Notes under the pieces: model-generated | The model's input: the letters and a program-made list of their open reading frames with translations, nothing else | Database searches by the model: none | Told to the model about the DNA's origin: nothing | Program-made: the position numbers and the translations under genes | Origin: Xanthomonas arboricola pv. populi | GTDB taxonomy: Bacteria; Pseudomonadota; Gammaproteobacteria; Xanthomonadales; Xanthomonadaceae | Length of the DNA: 64,000 nt | Reading direction: 5' to 3' | Assembly: GCF_002939945.1 (NCBI RefSeq) | Contig: NZ_MDEB01000002.1 | Location: 124,001-188,000, forward strand | Shown: one piece after another, positions 62,567 through 64,000 of the stretch | Layout: each line of letters begins with the position of its first letter | Numbering within the stretch: position 1 is the first letter of the stretch

Positions 62567-62967
62567 CCGGCTCTTTATTCTGTTACACTCGGCGAGCGAG
62601 ATAAGGGTTTGATTTCGTTGGAAGTTGATTGGCCAGAAGCCTGCCTTCCGATGAGTCCGGCACAGTGCGCGACCACCGCCCCCGGGGCGGCCATGTTAGC
62701 GGCTCACCGGCCTACCCGGCCATCGCCGGCGGTTTTTGACCGTTGCGCTGAACATGTCCCGTGCGCTGCCCCGGTCCGTCCGGACGCGGCTGCCGGCCCT
62801 GAAACACCTATAAAACTTAAGACAAGCGCTCCCGCGGCCTGCCGTGGTGTTGCAGCGCTGGAAACCCTGGTCAGGCCTGTCCGCGCGTTGCGCGAAGGGC
62901 CGACAAGCTGTTCCAGAGGCGAAACGTCACGGCGTTCCGCGCGGTAGAGCGCGAGAGGAACGCAACA
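62567..62967 (+). other. Long rne leader / divergent rluC-rne promoter region
   Basis: 401 bases without a gene. TACACT at 62584-62589 could be the -10 of an rne promoter. The leader holds GC-rich inverted repeats (CCGCCCC/GGGGCGG near 62680, and GCCGGCGGTTTTTGA ending near 62740, terminator-like). In E. coli the 361-base rne leader is the target of RNase E feedback control, so a like role here is reasonable inference. Confidence 0.55.
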
Positions 62968-64000
62968 ATGAAGCGAATGCTGATCAACGCAACGCAGGCC
63001 GAAGAGCTGCGCGTGGCGATTGTGGACGGCCAGACCCTGTACGACATCGACATCGAACAGCCGTCCAAGGAACAAAAGAAGTCCAACATTTACAAGGGCC
63101 GTATCACCCGGCTCGAGCCCTCCCTGGAGGCGGCGTTCGTGGACTATGGCGCCGAGCGCCATGGCTTCCTGCCGCTGAAGGAAATCTCCCGCGACTATTT
63201 CCAGGCTGGCGTCGACCACAACAAGTCGACCATCCGCGAGTTGCTGCGCGAGGGTCAGGAAATCGTGGTGCAGGTCGACAAGGAAGAACGTGGCAACAAG
63301 GGCGCCGCCCTGACCACGTTCATCTCGCTGGCCGGCCGCTACATGGTGCTGATGCCCAACTCGCCGAGCGCTGGTGGCGTCTCGCGCCGGATCGAAGGCG
63401 AAGACCGCGCCGCGCTGAAGGAAGCGCTGGACAAGCTCGACATCCCCGACGACATGGGCGTGATCATCCGCACTGCCGGTGTCGGCCGTGACGCCGAAGA
63501 ACTGCAGTGGGATCTGGACTACCTGCTGCAGACCTGGAAGGCGATCGCCGAGGCGGCGCTGAGCAAGCCGGCCGCGTTCCTGATCTACCAGGAATCGCGC
63601 CTGATCATCCGCGCCCTGCGCGACTACCTGCGTGCCGACATCGGCGAAATCCTGGTCGATACGCCGGAGCTGTATGCCGACGCCCAGGAGTTCATGCAGC
63701 AGGTGATGCCGCAGAGCCTGCGCAAGCTCAAGCACTACACCGACGACATTCCGCTGTTCAACCGCTTCCAGATCGAATCGCAGATCGAAGGCGCCTACGA
63801 GCGCAACGTGCGGCTGCCCTCGGGCGGCTCGATCGTGGTCGATCAGACCGAAGCGCTGACCGCCGTCGACGTGAACTCCTCGCGCGCCACCAAGGGCAGC
63901 GACATCGAAGAGACCGCCTTCCAGACCAATCTGGAAGCGGCCGAAGAAGTGGCCCGCCAGTTGCGCCTGCGCGACCTGGGGGGGCTGGTGGTGATCGACT
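62968..64000 (+). CDS. rne: Ribonuclease E, N-terminal part (cut by window end)
   Basis: Main endoribonuclease for mRNA decay and rRNA processing, anchored at the inner membrane. The visible 344 residues cover the S1 domain ([35 protein letters not shown]), the 5' sensor region ([18 protein letters not shown]) and the DNase I-like catalytic domain, with the metal Asp in [15 protein letters not shown] near residue 303. The Zn-link and the C-terminal scaffold lie beyond the window. ATG at 62968. Confidence 0.97.
   Translation, partial: MKRMLINATQAEELRVAIVDGQTLYDIDIEQPSKEQKKSNIYKGRITRLEPSLEAAFVDYGAERHGFLPLKEISRDYFQAGVDHNKSTIRELLREGQEIVVQVDKEERGNKGAALTTFISLAGRYMVLMPNSPSAGGVSRRIEGEDRAALKEALDKLDIPDDMGVIIRTAGVGRDAEELQWDLDYLLQTWKAIAEAALSKPAAFLIYQESRLIIRALRDYLRADIGEILVDTPELYADAQEFMQQVMPQSLRKLKHYTDDIPLFNRFQIESQIEGAYERNVRLPSGGSIVVDQTEALTAVDVNSSRATKGSDIEETAFQTNLEAAEEVARQLRLRDLGGLVVID

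Overview
This window looks like a Xanthomonas chromosome. GC is high throughout, the gene order lolA-rarA-crcB / rlmN-pilF-rodZ-yfgM-bamB-der is intact, a Xanthomonas-type 'transmembrane repetitive protein' follows nfuA, and gene-free stretches carry short dispersed repeats. I saw no rRNA, tRNA, CRISPR array, prophage or complete insertion sequence. Genes were called from protein motifs, ribosome binding sites and overlaps; no database search was run.

Layout. 1-3.2 kb: lolA, rarA and crcB, the last behind a fluoride riboswitch. 3.2-7.7 kb (minus): a fatty-acid degradation operon, tetR(psrA-like)-fadN-like-fadA, with a PsrA-type palindrome upstream. 7.8-14.5 kb: ndk, rlmN, pilF, rodZ, yfgM, bamB, der. 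14.6-22.7 kb: cofactor genes (two moeA paralogues, a rhodanese-MoeB protein, mobA, a cysG with a cut-down methylase domain) plus xthA, ending at a decayed nasT-like regulator. This set would normally serve nitrate/nitrite reduction, but no nitrate or nitrite enzyme is here.

22.7-28.8 kb (minus): a six-gene operon pairing a CDP-glucose-type nucleotidyltransferase with an NAD epimerase, an RfbC-like epimerase, a homoserine-dehydrogenase-like SAF oxidoreductase, an O-acyltransferase and a glycosyltransferase; it looks like synthesis of an unusual surface sugar. 29-38.3 kb: lhgO-like oxidase, a KGG stress protein behind a sigma-54 promoter, an M14 peptidase, a DUF1349 protein, a GAF-EAL phosphodiesterase, a DUF2231/sorbosone-dehydrogenase pair and a secreted nuclease. 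38.4-39.7 kb: an orphan receiver protein beside a wrecked histidine kinase gene.

39.9-42.9 kb (minus): four overlapping genes for an acyl-CoA dehydrogenase-like protein, a PIG-L deacetylase, a NodS-like methyltransferase and a family 2 glycosyltransferase. Together they resemble the logic of lipo-chitooligosaccharide decoration and are the best candidate for an undescribed pathway. 43-52.7 kb: Gfo/Idh/MocA oxidoreductase, a chemoreceptor, a GNAT enzyme, a universal stress protein, a bestrophin-like channel and a NarL-type two-component pair. 52.9-56.7 kb: an operon of a hydrolase fused to a gluconate-dehydrogenase small-subunit-like domain, a GMC oxidoreductase and an SDR. 57-64 kb: transmembrane repetitive protein, nfuA, pterin dehydratase, a TonB-domain lipoprotein, zupT, rluC and the start of rne.

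Three members of one ~150-bp repeat with terminal inverted repeats (16.0, 39.7 and 44.5 kb) look like a non-autonomous mobile element.
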